Positions 24,463-32,554 of a DNA stretch of 64,000 nt are shown here, one piece after another. Each line of letters opens with the position of its first letter. The stretch's first letter is position 1. The stretch is from contig NZ_LR734879.1 of the NCBI RefSeq assembly GCF_900010725.2, positions 210,006-274,005 on the forward strand. Reading direction: 5' to 3'. The stretch comes from Planktothrix serta PCC 8927 (GTDB taxonomy: Bacteria > Cyanobacteriota > Cyanobacteriia > Cyanobacteriales > Microcoleaceae). A model generated the notes under the pieces. It searched no databases and was not told the origin of the DNA. It was given only the letters and a program-made list of their open reading frames with translations. The position numbers and the translations under genes were made by a program.

Positions 24463-24851
24463 CTCATCAAAGTTGAGTCTATATTGATTTGCCAATTTTC
24501 ATCAATAAATTGCAGATTTTCATCATAAATAAGCGTCAGTTCACCAAGATTTTTGGATTCATTATGATTAGATGAATTTTCAGCAAAACTAGGGTTAACT
24601 TTAAGGCAAAACTTGAGTTTAAGCCAGCGTTTTTGACCTGTGAAACCAATAGCACTACTGACTAATTCAGAAGACAGGGAATGCGGTAAAATAATCTCTT
24701 CATAAAATTCATCTTGTTCATCCCAGTATCCAGATATTTTATAATCGCATAATTCCAAATGTTCTCTGACAAGTGCGTTAGCATTTAGATTTTCTAATAC
24801 TTCTGTTAAATCTTGCCAAACTGGATGATTTTTAAATTCAAGTATTGTCAT
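24459..24851 (-). CDS. Hypothetical acidic protein, possible immunity protein
   Basis: A 130-residue acidic protein (pI clearly low by inspection: DEQDEFYEE, many Asp and Glu) without signal peptide. I do not recognise a domain; the alternating strands (WLKLKFCLKVN, GELTLIYDENLQFI) suggest a beta-rich SUKH-like or SnoaL-like immunity fold, but that is a guess. It follows the 102-residue gene at 24864 by 12 bases on the same strand, the order expected for a toxin-domain/immunity pair. Its 3' end joins tail copy B. Confidence 0.45.
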   Translation of the reverse strand: MTILEFKNHPVWQDLTEVLENLNANALVREHLELCDYKISGYWDEQDEFYEEIILPHSLSSELVSSAIGFTGQKRWLKLKFCLKVNPSFAENSSNHNESKNLGELTLIYDENLQFIDENWQINIDSTLMR

Positions 24852-24863
24852 AACTTTCTGTAA

Positions 24864-25172
24864 TTAATGTTCTGTTACCAAACCCGGAAAATGTAATACT
24901 CCATTAATGATTCTTGCATGAAATCGCCTATCTCCTCCTTTCCCTAACACTTTTGATTTAAAATCAAACCCTTCAATTTCTGAAGGAACCAGACCAATAT
25001 TCCCGCGAGGGGAAACAATTCCTTTTTCAATGGCTTTTAAATGTTTATGATTTTGGTCATATTTTATCCCCAGTTGGATTTGCTCTTTGCTAAAAGACAC
25101 TAACTGACCGTTAGTTGTTTGATATATTATATTAGGCTGAATTTCTGCCCAGCTATTGGGTAGATGTTCCAT
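24864..25172 (-). CDS. Hypothetical basic protein, possible detached toxin domain
   Basis: A 102-residue protein. The C-terminal half is rich in conserved-looking polar residues (SPRGNIGLVPSEIEGFDFK, GKGGDRRFHARIINGVLHF). The pattern of His, Arg and Lys near a glycine-rich turn resembles small RNase domains at the ends of polymorphic toxins, but I cannot name the family. It has no signal peptide or secretion domain. With the acidic protein encoded 12 bases downstream it could form a toxin-immunity or toxin-antitoxin pair. Unknown otherwise. Confidence 0.45.
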   Translation of the reverse strand: MEHLPNSWAEIQPNIIYQTTNGQLVSFSKEQIQLGIKYDQNHKHLKAIEKGIVSPRGNIGLVPSEIEGFDFKSKVLGKGGDRRFHARIINGVLHFPGLVTEH

Positions 25173-25198
25173 TCAATTTTTACTAAAATTATTCAATT

Positions 25199-25388
25199 TT
25201 ATTCTATCATTTCCCCTAACCAACTTTGAATTACTCCTAACAAATTATCCTGACTGGGGGGAAACCCGCGCAAAGGTGCTTCGAGGGGTTCATCGGTTAT
25301 CCAGAGGATGTGTAAACCCAGGTTAGTATCGGCAATTTTGCCACAGCAGGTGAGGAGTGGGGGATGAGGTTTACAGTCATAATTTAAA
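25199..25388 (-). pseudogene. NACHT-protein C-terminal tail fragment, copy C
   Basis: A longer tail copy, about 60 codons: YDCKPHPPLLTCCGKIADTN, LGLHILWITDEPLEAPLRG, then LLGVIQSWLGEMIE and stop. It includes the Cys/His cluster. It is fused to the 3' end of the PIN gene at 25377: the VapC stop codon lies 11 bases inside this sequence. Confidence 0.8.
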
Positions 25389-25811
25389 CGGATTAATAAT
25401 ATTGAGTTGTCCAGAAACAATTAACCCATCCTGCATATCTTCAGAATACAGAGTATCTGCACCACCCGATAAAGCACTGGCAACAATCAAACTATCCCAA
25501 AACGAGAAATTATATTGAGTGCGTAAATCAGAAGCTATAACAATAATATTGCGATCAATATCCATGACAATACAACCCTGATAAAATTCTTCAATAATCT
25601 GTCTAATTTTAATTTCACTAAGTTTGGCTTTTTTGCATAAAACAGCACAAACTTCATTAATCACTTGGGTACTAATCAAAATGTTTTTTTGATTAGTCAA
25701 ATTGATAGCAATGTTATGCTTTTTAATTTCTTCAGAACGATCGCTATCTGGATCTATCAAAAATTGATATAACCATATATTAGAATCACAAAAACTCAGA
25801 GGATTTGGCAT
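25377..25811 (-). CDS. PIN domain toxin (VapC-like)
   Basis: A 144-residue PIN ribonuclease. Acidic residues fit the active site: D9 in SFCDSNIWLY, E52 in STQVINEVCAVL, D in FSFWDSLIVASAL (about 111) and D in LYSEDMQDG (about 130). Length is complete. It follows its antitoxin by two bases (25814), a normal vapBC layout. Unlike its neighbours the toxin is intact, so this pair may still be functional. Its 3' end is joined to tail copy C. Confidence 0.85.
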   Translation of the reverse strand: MPNPLSFCDSNIWLYQFLIDPDSDRSEEIKKHNIAINLTNQKNILISTQVINEVCAVLCKKAKLSEIKIRQIIEEFYQGCIVMDIDRNIIVIASDLRTQYNFSFWDSLIVASALSGGADTLYSEDMQDGLIVSGQLNIINPFKL

Positions 25812-25813
25812 AA

Positions 25814-26035
25814 CTAGAGTTGATGTATGTCATCTTTGGTTAATTTACGCACACCCGGAACGGAAATTGGATTTTGCGTTAATTCGGCAATGATTCCCGT
25901 TTGAGAAATTCTTTTAGGTTGTTTGAGGATAATCACTGTCACCTCGTTTTCTTCTCTTAAATCCTGTTGATATTCTTCTGGTATCTCGATGATACCTTGT
26001 TGGATTTTTGCTTTAAATTCAACGGAATTAGCCAT
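25814..26035 (-). CDS. VapB-like antitoxin
   Basis: A 73-residue antitoxin. MANSVEFKAKIQQGIIEIPEEYQ is an AbrB-like DNA-binding opening, the second half (GIIAELTQNPISVPGVRKLT) is the toxin-binding tail. The ATG at 26035 follows AAGGAGA closely, so it is preferred over longer in-frame starts. Two bases separate it from the PIN toxin gene. Probably autoregulatory. Confidence 0.8.
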   Translation of the reverse strand: MANSVEFKAKIQQGIIEIPEEYQQDLREENEVTVIILKQPKRISQTGIIAELTQNPISVPGVRKLTKDDIHQL

Positions 26036-26057
26036 CTTGTATTCTCCTTGTCTATGA

Positions 26058-26267
26058 TTAAGCTTGATCAATCTGTTCGCGGGTGAGAAAACCATTGACT
26101 TTAATCGGCTTTTCTGTTAAAGTATCAATGATATCTGGGTTTTTCATATTGACTTGGGAACTGGCTAAATGATCGAGTTCGTTTTTAGCTTGAAACCCCT
26201 CGATAATGGCTTGGATTTGGGTAATCTGTTCTGGGTTTAACCCACTAATATTAATAGTTTTGCTCAT
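26058..26267 (-). CDS. Antitoxin-like orphan protein
   Basis: A 69-residue protein: MSKTINISGLNPEQITQIQA starts a CopG-like strand-helix, and the C-terminus (DTLTEKPIKVNGFLTREQID) resembles toxin-binding tails. It lies 22 bases upstream of the vapBC pair and no toxin of its own follows. A damaged copy stands at 21445-21574. The gene may be an orphan antitoxin or a third component of the operon. Confidence 0.6.
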   Translation of the reverse strand: MSKTINISGLNPEQITQIQAIIEGFQAKNELDHLASSQVNMKNPDIIDTLTEKPIKVNGFLTREQIDQA

Positions 26268-26298
26268 CGTTGATGTGGATGAATAGGATAGGGTAATT

Positions 26299-26652
26299 TT
26301 AACACATTTCCTCAATCCAACTTTGCATCGCCCCTAACAAATTATCCTGACTGGGGGGAAACCCGCGTAAAGGTGCTTCGAGGGGTTCATCGGTTATCCA
26401 GAGGATGTGTAAACCCAGTTTAGTATCGGCAATTTTGCGACAGCAGGTGAGGAGTGGGGGATGAGGTTTACAGTTATGGAAAATTAGGGCTAGGTGGCGT
26501 TTTTGCAGTTGTTTTTTGAGGCTGAGAATCTGTTGTTTGAGTTGGGCAAAGTTGCTGACAGTGGGGATGTCTGTATCGGGGAGTGCGAGGGAGTAAATTA
26601 GGGTGCAAAGTTCTTGACAAATAGCGCTGGTGTCTGTTTCATCTGCTAAGGA
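26299..26652 (-). pseudogene. In-frame Cys/His-rich tail of the caspase-NACHT gene after a TAA (copy D)
   Basis: Directly after the stop codon (TAA, 26653-26655) of the caspase-NACHT gene the same frame stays open for 117 codons: SLADETDTSAICQELCTLIY, LPDTDIPTVSNFAQLKQQIL, HNCKPHPPLLTCCRKI, HILWITDEPLEAPLRGF, then QSWIEEMC and stop. This is the Cys/His-containing C-terminal domain typical of cyanobacterial NACHT proteins (I believe the family called NCCH in Pfam). A single base change would restore a roughly 1,335-residue protein. No start codon or ribosome binding site is visible for separate translation. Confidence 0.8.
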
Positions 26653-29600
26653 TTAAAATCTTGGGCGGTTTAAGTATTGCCATAGCTTTTGCAAGACATT
26701 GTTGGTTTTTTGATTATATGCGGTATAAAATTCTGGGTAGGTGAGGTTTTGGGCGCATTGCCAAATAAGTTGGTAGCATTGTTCGTAAAGGTCAAATTTA
26801 TTTTGGTAAATATTTTTATTTAGATTATGCTTGAGTACAGCAACTAGCCGACAATATTGCTCGTCAGTCACAATGATTTTCCCCAATATATAGGCAACAA
26901 TTCTTCTAGTATTTTCATCCGAAGTTTTATCTAGCAGTTGGAGTAAACGGAAAATCGCTTCCTCATTTCCCACTGCTATTTTACCTAAACTATTGGCAAT
27001 AACCCTCCGGGTAGATTCAGCAGAAGTTTCACCAAGCAGTTGGATTAAGCATTTAATCGCTCCTTCATGTCCTGCTTCTATTCGACCTAAAATATCGGCA
27101 ACCATTCTCTGGATTAATTCGTCTGAATTTTGATCTATGAGTTGGATTAAGCGGTCGATTACTCCTTCAGTACCGATTTCTATTCTATTTAAAATATCAG
27201 CAGCAGTCGCACGAGTCAATTTATTATTTTCATCTAGTAGTTGAATTAATCGGTCAATTGCTCCCTTATTTCCCTTTGCTGTTTTACTAAATAGATCGCT
27301 AACCCTTCTCTGACTAGATTGATCTAATATTGGGGATTTTGAAGAATATAATTGATCCACCTGCTTATCATTATGAGAAGTTTTATTAAACAGTTGGCTT
27401 AACTGGGCGATCACACCTTCATTTCCCACTGCTATTTCTCCCAAAATATCGGCAACACGACTACGGGTGTTATCATCAGAAGTTTCAGCAAGTAGTTGGC
27501 TTAACCGGGCGATCGCTCCTTCATTTCCCACTGCTATTTCTCCCAAAATATTAGCAACACGACTGCGGGTGTCATCATCAGAAGTTTCAGCAAGCAGTTG
27601 ACTTAACCGGGCGATCGCTCCTTCATTTCCCACTGCTATTTTTACCAAATTATCGGCAACACGACTATATTCAGGAGAAGTGTCAGCAAGCAGTTGGTTT
27701 AACCGGGCGCTCGCCCACTCATTTCCCACTGCTATTTCTCCCAAAATATCGGCAACACGACTATGGGTATATTCATGAGAAGTTTCAGCAAGCAGTTGGC
27801 TTAAATGAGCGATTGCCCCCTCATTTGCCCCCGCGATTTTACCCAAATTATCGGCAGCACTCCTGCGGGTAGATTCATCAGAAGTTTCATCAAGTATGCG
27901 GATTAAATGATTGATTGCCCTTGAGCTATCAGTTTCTACTAATACTGCGTTTGCTCCTGCTTTAATTGAATACAGATAACTAACGCAACTTTTAAAAATT
28001 TGACTAACAATTTCATCAGCCAAACGACTATCTTTAAACTCAGGAACTATAGCCCCCGCGAGAAAATAAGCCCGATATTCATAGAAACCTCTATCCACTT
28101 TCGGATAATTCCAACTACCACAACCATCATCAAAATTTACCAACTTCTCAATAAACGCCTCTTTTTTCTCCTTTTGCACATCCTCCCGCCCAAACCACAG
28201 CAAAATCACCTCTTTCCACTGCTTCTCAAAAATCCGATAAGTCCCCAAACTTGGATTATCCGGTACATGATGCAAAAAATAACCCCAATCATCTACCGCC
28301 AACGCTGCAAAATACTCCTGAAACGTGGGATGATAAAACGCATAAACCCGCTCATCGGGATTTTCCACCGCCACCCCTACCAAATTCAACCAACCCAAAT
28401 CTAAAGCCAACTTACACAACGGCTCATCAGTTTCCCCCAAAACCTCCGTTACCAAACCTTCCCTTAACCGAAACCGAGACTCAGATTGCTCCATCCCCCG
28501 CAGCGCCAACCTTCCCAACGCCGCATTCAACTCCTTTCGCTGCTTGGATTTCGTAGGAAAAGCCTCCTGCTTCCACTCATACAGCGCCTCGGCAAACTGC
28601 CTATAAAGCCCCGCCTTGGTTTCCGGTAAACCCCCCTGACGAATTTGCCAAGCACGACACAACAGCGCCAACCGCAGGGGATTTCGCACCGTATCCCGAA
28701 TCCGCTCTTTTCCGTCTTTGGCTAATTCTGCCAGCAACCGCTCCCCTAACTCTGGGTGACGCGCAAACCAGCGATGAATAAATTGCCCCACCCCCTCCGG
28801 GTAGTCAAAATCGAGATTGCGATAAACATCAAACCCTTCCAGGGCATTTTTCCCCGCATCCCACACATTCTGGCGACAAGTCACCACCACTCGCGCTGAA
28901 GCAACCCAACCGCTAATCTGATTCGCCACCGTCGCTAGGGGGTTGCTACTCCCCATTTCATCCACCCCATCCAGCAACAGCCACACTCGCCCACTCTTAA
29001 ACAGCAACGCCAGTGCATCTTCCATTTCCGGCGTTACCCGCACCGCCCCCAGAGCATCCTTGAGCCACTTTTGCAGTAGGTACTCCTCAACATTTCGCCT
29101 CTGCAAATCTGCCAAAGACACCCAAATTGCCACATCCCGCTCTGTCTCTGCTGCTACCCATTGGGCTATTTTCTGTAAAAGCGTGGTTTTCCCCGCCCCC
29201 GGTTCCCCCGTCACCGCTAACCTGCGCCCTTGACTTTTCGGACTTTGCCCCTGTTTCAGCACTTGGGCGAAAAACTCATCATTTTTATAAGTGCGGGTGA
29301 CTTCTTCATACTCCTTTTCTGGCTGATAAAATTGGGAACCTTCCTCTGGCGAAACCTCCCCAGGGCGTTTTTCTTTCTTTACCTTTTCTACTAATCCCAG
29401 AGGCACATAAATATCATCAAGAGTATGCTCTACCCCATCGCCCGTAGTGAGGGGATTAGTGGTGAGTTTTTGTCTTTCTGCTAAGGCGTTTTGAGAGACT
29501 TCGCGCCAATTAATCGGCACATTTTTGGGTGCTTGACTCTCACTCGCACCCAATTTTTGCCAAAAATTAATCGCTTCTCCCAGTAAATTCGAGCGAAATC

Positions 29601-30306
29601 GCTGCTCAAATGTCTTTAATTTTGGATCTTTTTGCCTCTCATCATTAATAAAAGCATTCAAATTTGTGCTATTAATCCAGTCCCCCCGCTCATCTTGATG
29701 AGGATTGAGTCCCCGTAACAGCAACCTTGTCAACAAACCATGATCTTCCACCGCCACCGCCTCCTGAAATTGGCGACAAGCGGCAACCAACCAACGACTT
29801 ACTTCTGGCCGATTTTGATTTGTGGTATATGCCTGATCAAAATTCTCATTAGTAAATGCTCCACTATGGCAACAGTCTAACCAAACAATTTGATTTCTTA
29901 CTTGACTCTTGATTAATTCATCTCGCAACCAATCAAAAGGAATGGCAAACTCTCCACTGGGCTCGACATCACTAGGGCATAAATATCCCTTAAGTTCATT
30001 TTGTGCTGAGGTTTGTAGCAAGCCATGTCCGGCAAAAAATAGCAATGCTGTATCGGGATAATTATTATTAGCAGGATTGAATAGTTTAGAGATTTCCTCT
30101 TGGAGAATTTCCCCTTTCACCAAACCTTTTTCCTCCACCTTAATCGCCCCATCTTGGCAGATTTCTGGAAGCACTTTCACAGAATCAAATTGCCCGTAAT
30201 CTCTGAGTACACGGGCAATTTCCTCCGCATCTTTTGAGGCTAGTGTTAAATTTTGTTCAGTAAAAGGATAGCGATTAATCCCCACCACCAAAGCCTGCCT
30301 GGTCAT
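26653..30306 (-). CDS. Caspase-NACHT-HEAT repeat protein (STAND NTPase)
   Basis: A 1217-residue protein. N-terminal caspase-like peptidase (1-250) with the catalytic dyad His94 (FFAGHG) and Cys146 (DCCHSG). NACHT ATPase (about 360-680): Walker A TGEPGAGKTTLL (366-377), Walker B VWLLLDGVDE (441-450), then ARVVVTCRQ and FYHPTFQEYFAALA at the end of the winged helix. Residues about 780-1150 are some ten HEAT-like repeats of about 34 residues (RRSAADNLGKIAGANEGAI...), the presumed sensor. Proteins of this design are bacterial inflammasome-like immune sensors: ligand binding oligomerises the NACHT and activates the peptidase, leading to abortive infection. The usual C-terminal tail is cut off by an in-frame TAA. 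Confidence 0.88.
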   Translation of the reverse strand: MTRQALVVGINRYPFTEQNLTLASKDAEEIARVLRDYGQFDSVKVLPEICQDGAIKVEEKGLVKGEILQEEISKLFNPANNNYPDTALLFFAGHGLLQTSAQNELKGYLCPSDVEPSGEFAIPFDWLRDELIKSQVRNQIVWLDCCHSGAFTNENFDQAYTTNQNRPEVSRWLVAACRQFQEAVAVEDHGLLTRLLLRGLNPHQDERGDWINSTNLNAFINDERQKDPKLKTFEQRFRSNLLGEAINFWQKLGASESQAPKNVPINWREVSQNALAERQKLTTNPLTTGDGVEHTLDDIYVPLGLVEKVKKEKRPGEVSPEEGSQFYQPEKEYEEVTRTYKNDEFFAQVLKQGQSPKSQGRRLAVTGEPGAGKTTLLQKIAQWVAAETERDVAIWVSLADLQRRNVEEYLLQKWLKDALGAVRVTPEMEDALALLFKSGRVWLLLDGVDEMGSSNPLATVANQISGWVASARVVVTCRQNVWDAGKNALEGFDVYRNLDFDYPEGVGQFIHRWFARHPELGERLLAELAKDGKERIRDTVRNPLRLALLCRAWQIRQGGLPETKAGLYRQFAEALYEWKQEAFPTKSKQRKELNAALGRLALRGMEQSESRFRLREGLVTEVLGETDEPLCKLALDLGWLNLVGVAVENPDERVYAFYHPTFQEYFAALAVDDWGYFLHHVPDNPSLGTYRIFEKQWKEVILLWFGREDVQKEKKEAFIEKLVNFDDGCGSWNYPKVDRGFYEYRAYFLAGAIVPEFKDSRLADEIVSQIFKSCVSYLYSIKAGANAVLVETDSSRAINHLIRILDETSDESTRRSAADNLGKIAGANEGAIAHLSQLLAETSHEYTHSRVADILGEIAVGNEWASARLNQLLADTSPEYSRVADNLVKIAVGNEGAIARLSQLLAETSDDDTRSRVANILGEIAVGNEGAIARLSQLLAETSDDNTRSRVADILGEIAVGNEGVIAQLSQLFNKTSHNDKQVDQLYSSKSPILDQSSQRRVSDLFSKTAKGNKGAIDRLIQLLDENNKLTRATAADILNRIEIGTEGVIDRLIQLIDQNSDELIQRMVADILGRIEAGHEGAIKCLIQLLGETSAESTRRVIANSLGKIAVGNEEAIFRLLQLLDKTSDENTRRIVAYILGKIIVTDEQYCRLVAVLKHNLNKNIYQNKFDLYEQCYQLIWQCAQNLTYPEFYTAYNQKTNNVLQKLWQYLNRPRF

Positions 30307-30479
30307 CCATCATTCCTCAATATGACTAGAGTTATGTCTGAGATTGCTAAATTCATTATACTCCAACCGCCACTGATCAGATAATTCGGGTAGTTGGTGT
30401 TGAGGAGGTAGTTTACCATCAAGGGATGTGTGGGAGCGATCGCCGTTTTCGGATATCTGCAAATTGACAATTGAGATAG

Positions 30480-30547
30480 GAGAAACCGGGTTTCTTCACA
30501 AAACTTTTTATTTTTACCGAGAGATGATATTAGAAACCCGATTTCTG
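30480..30547. repeat. AGAAACCGGGTTTCT paired repeat
   Basis: GAAACCGGGTTTCTTC (30482) and AGAAACCCGATTTCTG (30532) flank 34 bases. It marks the upstream edge of the accessory island. The rest of 30307-30554 has no gene. Confidence 0.8.
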
Positions 30548-30554
30548 GGGAAAA

Positions 30555-32003
30555 TTAAACCGCAATAAAACGGCCTTGCAATTGTTCAGGAGAAACGTTA
30601 GAAACTACACCTAAAATTTGATTTGATCCCGTAACCCGAATCAGCGTTTCCGGTAAATAGGAATAGGAATTTGTTGATAATTCTAAGGTTAAATTTGCTT
30701 CTGTTAAACCTTCTGTTAAGCCAATTTGATCAATACCGGGTTCAAAATCTTCAATAATATCTGCTAACAATTCATCTGAATTAGAGGTACTTAAGGAAAG
30801 AATAAATAGATCTGAACCTGTTCCTCCGGTTAAATAGTCGTTCCCTAAATCTCCAGTTAATGTATCATTTCCTTCTTCTCCATAAAGATAATCAAAATCT
30901 TGACCTCCGGCTAAAAAATCATTCCCAAAACCCCCAAAAAGGATATCAAACTCTAAATTTCCATAAAGATTATCATTTCCCTCATCTCCATAGAGATCAT
31001 CACCACCTTTTCCCCCAAATAGATTATCATCTCCCCCCAAACCATTGAGAGTATCATCCCCTTCATACCCATAGAGAAAATCATTATCGATTGTACCAAT
31101 AATATCATCATTTCCGCTATAAATAGAAGGATTAATTGTTTGATTAATCCAATCTGCATAGACCGAAACTCTGGTATCAGAAGCATATTCACCAAAGCTA
31201 TCATCTAAGGTATTAGTAACATCAATACCCGGTGTTCCTGAAGTAAAACCTGTGGAAGTCAAACCCGCAATTTTGCCATTAATAAAGGCTGGCCCCCCCG
31301 AATCCCCAGGACTAATATTGACTTCTGATAATCCTAATCCTAAATCATTAATACCAAATTCTCGTCCAAAGGCATCATTTTCGGGTAAACCATTATCAAA
31401 ATCATAAACTAATTGTTTACCGGGTTGATTATTATAATAATAAGGGTAGCTATTAAATAATTCCCCAAAAGCATCATAACGATTTTGCCCCATTCTTTTT
31501 GTCGAAACAATATCAGCATACTCCTGTTCTCCTGAATTTCCAGTAGCAGCAAACCCATAGCCTACTTTTTGAATAATTTGCCCCAGTTCATCCGAACCCG
31601 TATAAATATCATAGCGATTGGCGGCTTCTGGTGCAGGTTGAGAGAGTTCTAAAATTGCAATATCATTGTTATAATTAAAATCAGAAGTCCAATCAGGATG
31701 AATATAAATTTGAGAAACAGGAATTGCAATTTGACCCGATGGTAAATCAAAATAAATGGTATAGTCTGAAGGAGAAAAATAATCAGGTTGTGCCAATTCA
31801 TTCGTTACACAATGAGCAACGGTTAAAATATGACGTCCGGTTGTTAATAATGATCCTGTACAACTACCCCCATCAAGTCCTTGAATTTTAACAACACCAT
31901 CTAACCCCATTCCGGGTTGTACTAAATAAGTCAAATCGTTGGGATTAGAGGTCGGAACAGAAATGCGAGGTTGGGGTGCAATTATGGGCAAAGAAGTTGA
32001 CAT
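30555..32003 (-). CDS. Trypsin-like serine protease with RTX calcium-binding repeats
   Basis: A 482-residue protein. Residues about 30-290 are a trypsin-like domain with the triad His (LTVAHCV), Asp (NNDIAILEL) and Ser (SPGDSGGPAF). Residues about 298-395 hold seven or more GGxGxDxLx-type RTX nonapeptides (GNDNLYGN, GGFGNDFLAGG, GEEGNDTLTGD, GGTGSDLF), which bind Ca2+ and fold as a parallel beta-roll. The C-terminus (about 415-482) resembles the conserved end of cyanobacterial RTX proteins. There is no Sec signal peptide, so type I secretion is likely. No ABC exporter gene is near. Confidence 0.88.
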   Translation of the reverse strand: MSTSLPIIAPQPRISVPTSNPNDLTYLVQPGMGLDGVVKIQGLDGGSCTGSLLTTGRHILTVAHCVTNELAQPDYFSPSDYTIYFDLPSGQIAIPVSQIYIHPDWTSDFNYNNDIAILELSQPAPEAANRYDIYTGSDELGQIIQKVGYGFAATGNSGEQEYADIVSTKRMGQNRYDAFGELFNSYPYYYNNQPGKQLVYDFDNGLPENDAFGREFGINDLGLGLSEVNISPGDSGGPAFINGKIAGLTSTGFTSGTPGIDVTNTLDDSFGEYASDTRVSVYADWINQTINPSIYSGNDDIIGTIDNDFLYGYEGDDTLNGLGGDDNLFGGKGGDDLYGDEGNDNLYGNLEFDILFGGFGNDFLAGGQDFDYLYGEEGNDTLTGDLGNDYLTGGTGSDLFILSLSTSNSDELLADIIEDFEPGIDQIGLTEGLTEANLTLELSTNSYSYLPETLIRVTGSNQILGVVSNVSPEQLQGRFIAV

Positions 32004-32167
32004 TTTGTTTAACTTAAATCAGGATAATTTTGGAAGATATAGTCTGGGTATTCAGAAGAGAATGGGACAAAGACAGCCGCCAGGTTTCTGGTTTTTTTGA
32101 AAGATGATCCTGTAGAACCTTAATTTATATTAACATTAAGAAAAACTACTCAATCGCAGAACTCTCT

Positions 32168-32425
32168 ATGGCCGCAACTGTTGAAATTTACACTTGGAGT
32201 ACCTGTCCCTTCTGTATTCGAGCTAAAGCATTACTGAAGAAGAAAGGTGTAGACTTCACCGAATACGTTATTGATGGGGATGAAGCCGCACGAGAGCAAA
32301 TGACAGAACGATCAAATGGCCCTCGTTCCCTTCCTCAAATCTTTATTAATGATCAGCACATTGGGGGTTGTGATGATATTTATGCCTTAGATCGTCAAGG
32401 AAAACTTGATCCCTTACTGGTTTAA
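32168..32425 (+). CDS. grxC: Glutaredoxin 3
   Basis: An 85-residue dithiol glutaredoxin. The active site CPFC is at residues 13-16 (WSTCPFCIRAKALL), the cis-proline motif is SLPQIF and the GSH-binding GGCDD follows. It reduces protein disulfides with glutathione. It lies 129 bases upstream of gshB on the same strand, a conserved pairing in cyanobacteria. Confidence 0.95.
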   Translation: MAATVEIYTWSTCPFCIRAKALLKKKGVDFTEYVIDGDEAAREQMTERSNGPRSLPQIFINDQHIGGCDDIYALDRQGKLDPLLV

Positions 32426-32554
32426 TTCTATTCTAAATCCTGGCATAATTAAAAACTTCTTATTTATTTAGGGTAAGTTTAAAATGCCAGGATTAAAAAT
32501 TTAACCTTTGTTCTAATTTTAGCCTAATCTGTTAACCTTTAAGTGTGAATAAAG

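Noticed and set aside
28000-29233. Plus-strand ORFs opposite the caspase-NACHT gene
   Set aside because: Low-complexity Pro/Thr/Asn-rich shadows of a gene with clear catalytic motifs on the other strand.
30860-31204. His-rich and Met/Ile-rich ORFs in the RTX region
   Set aside because: Out-of-frame products of the RTX nonapeptide DNA.
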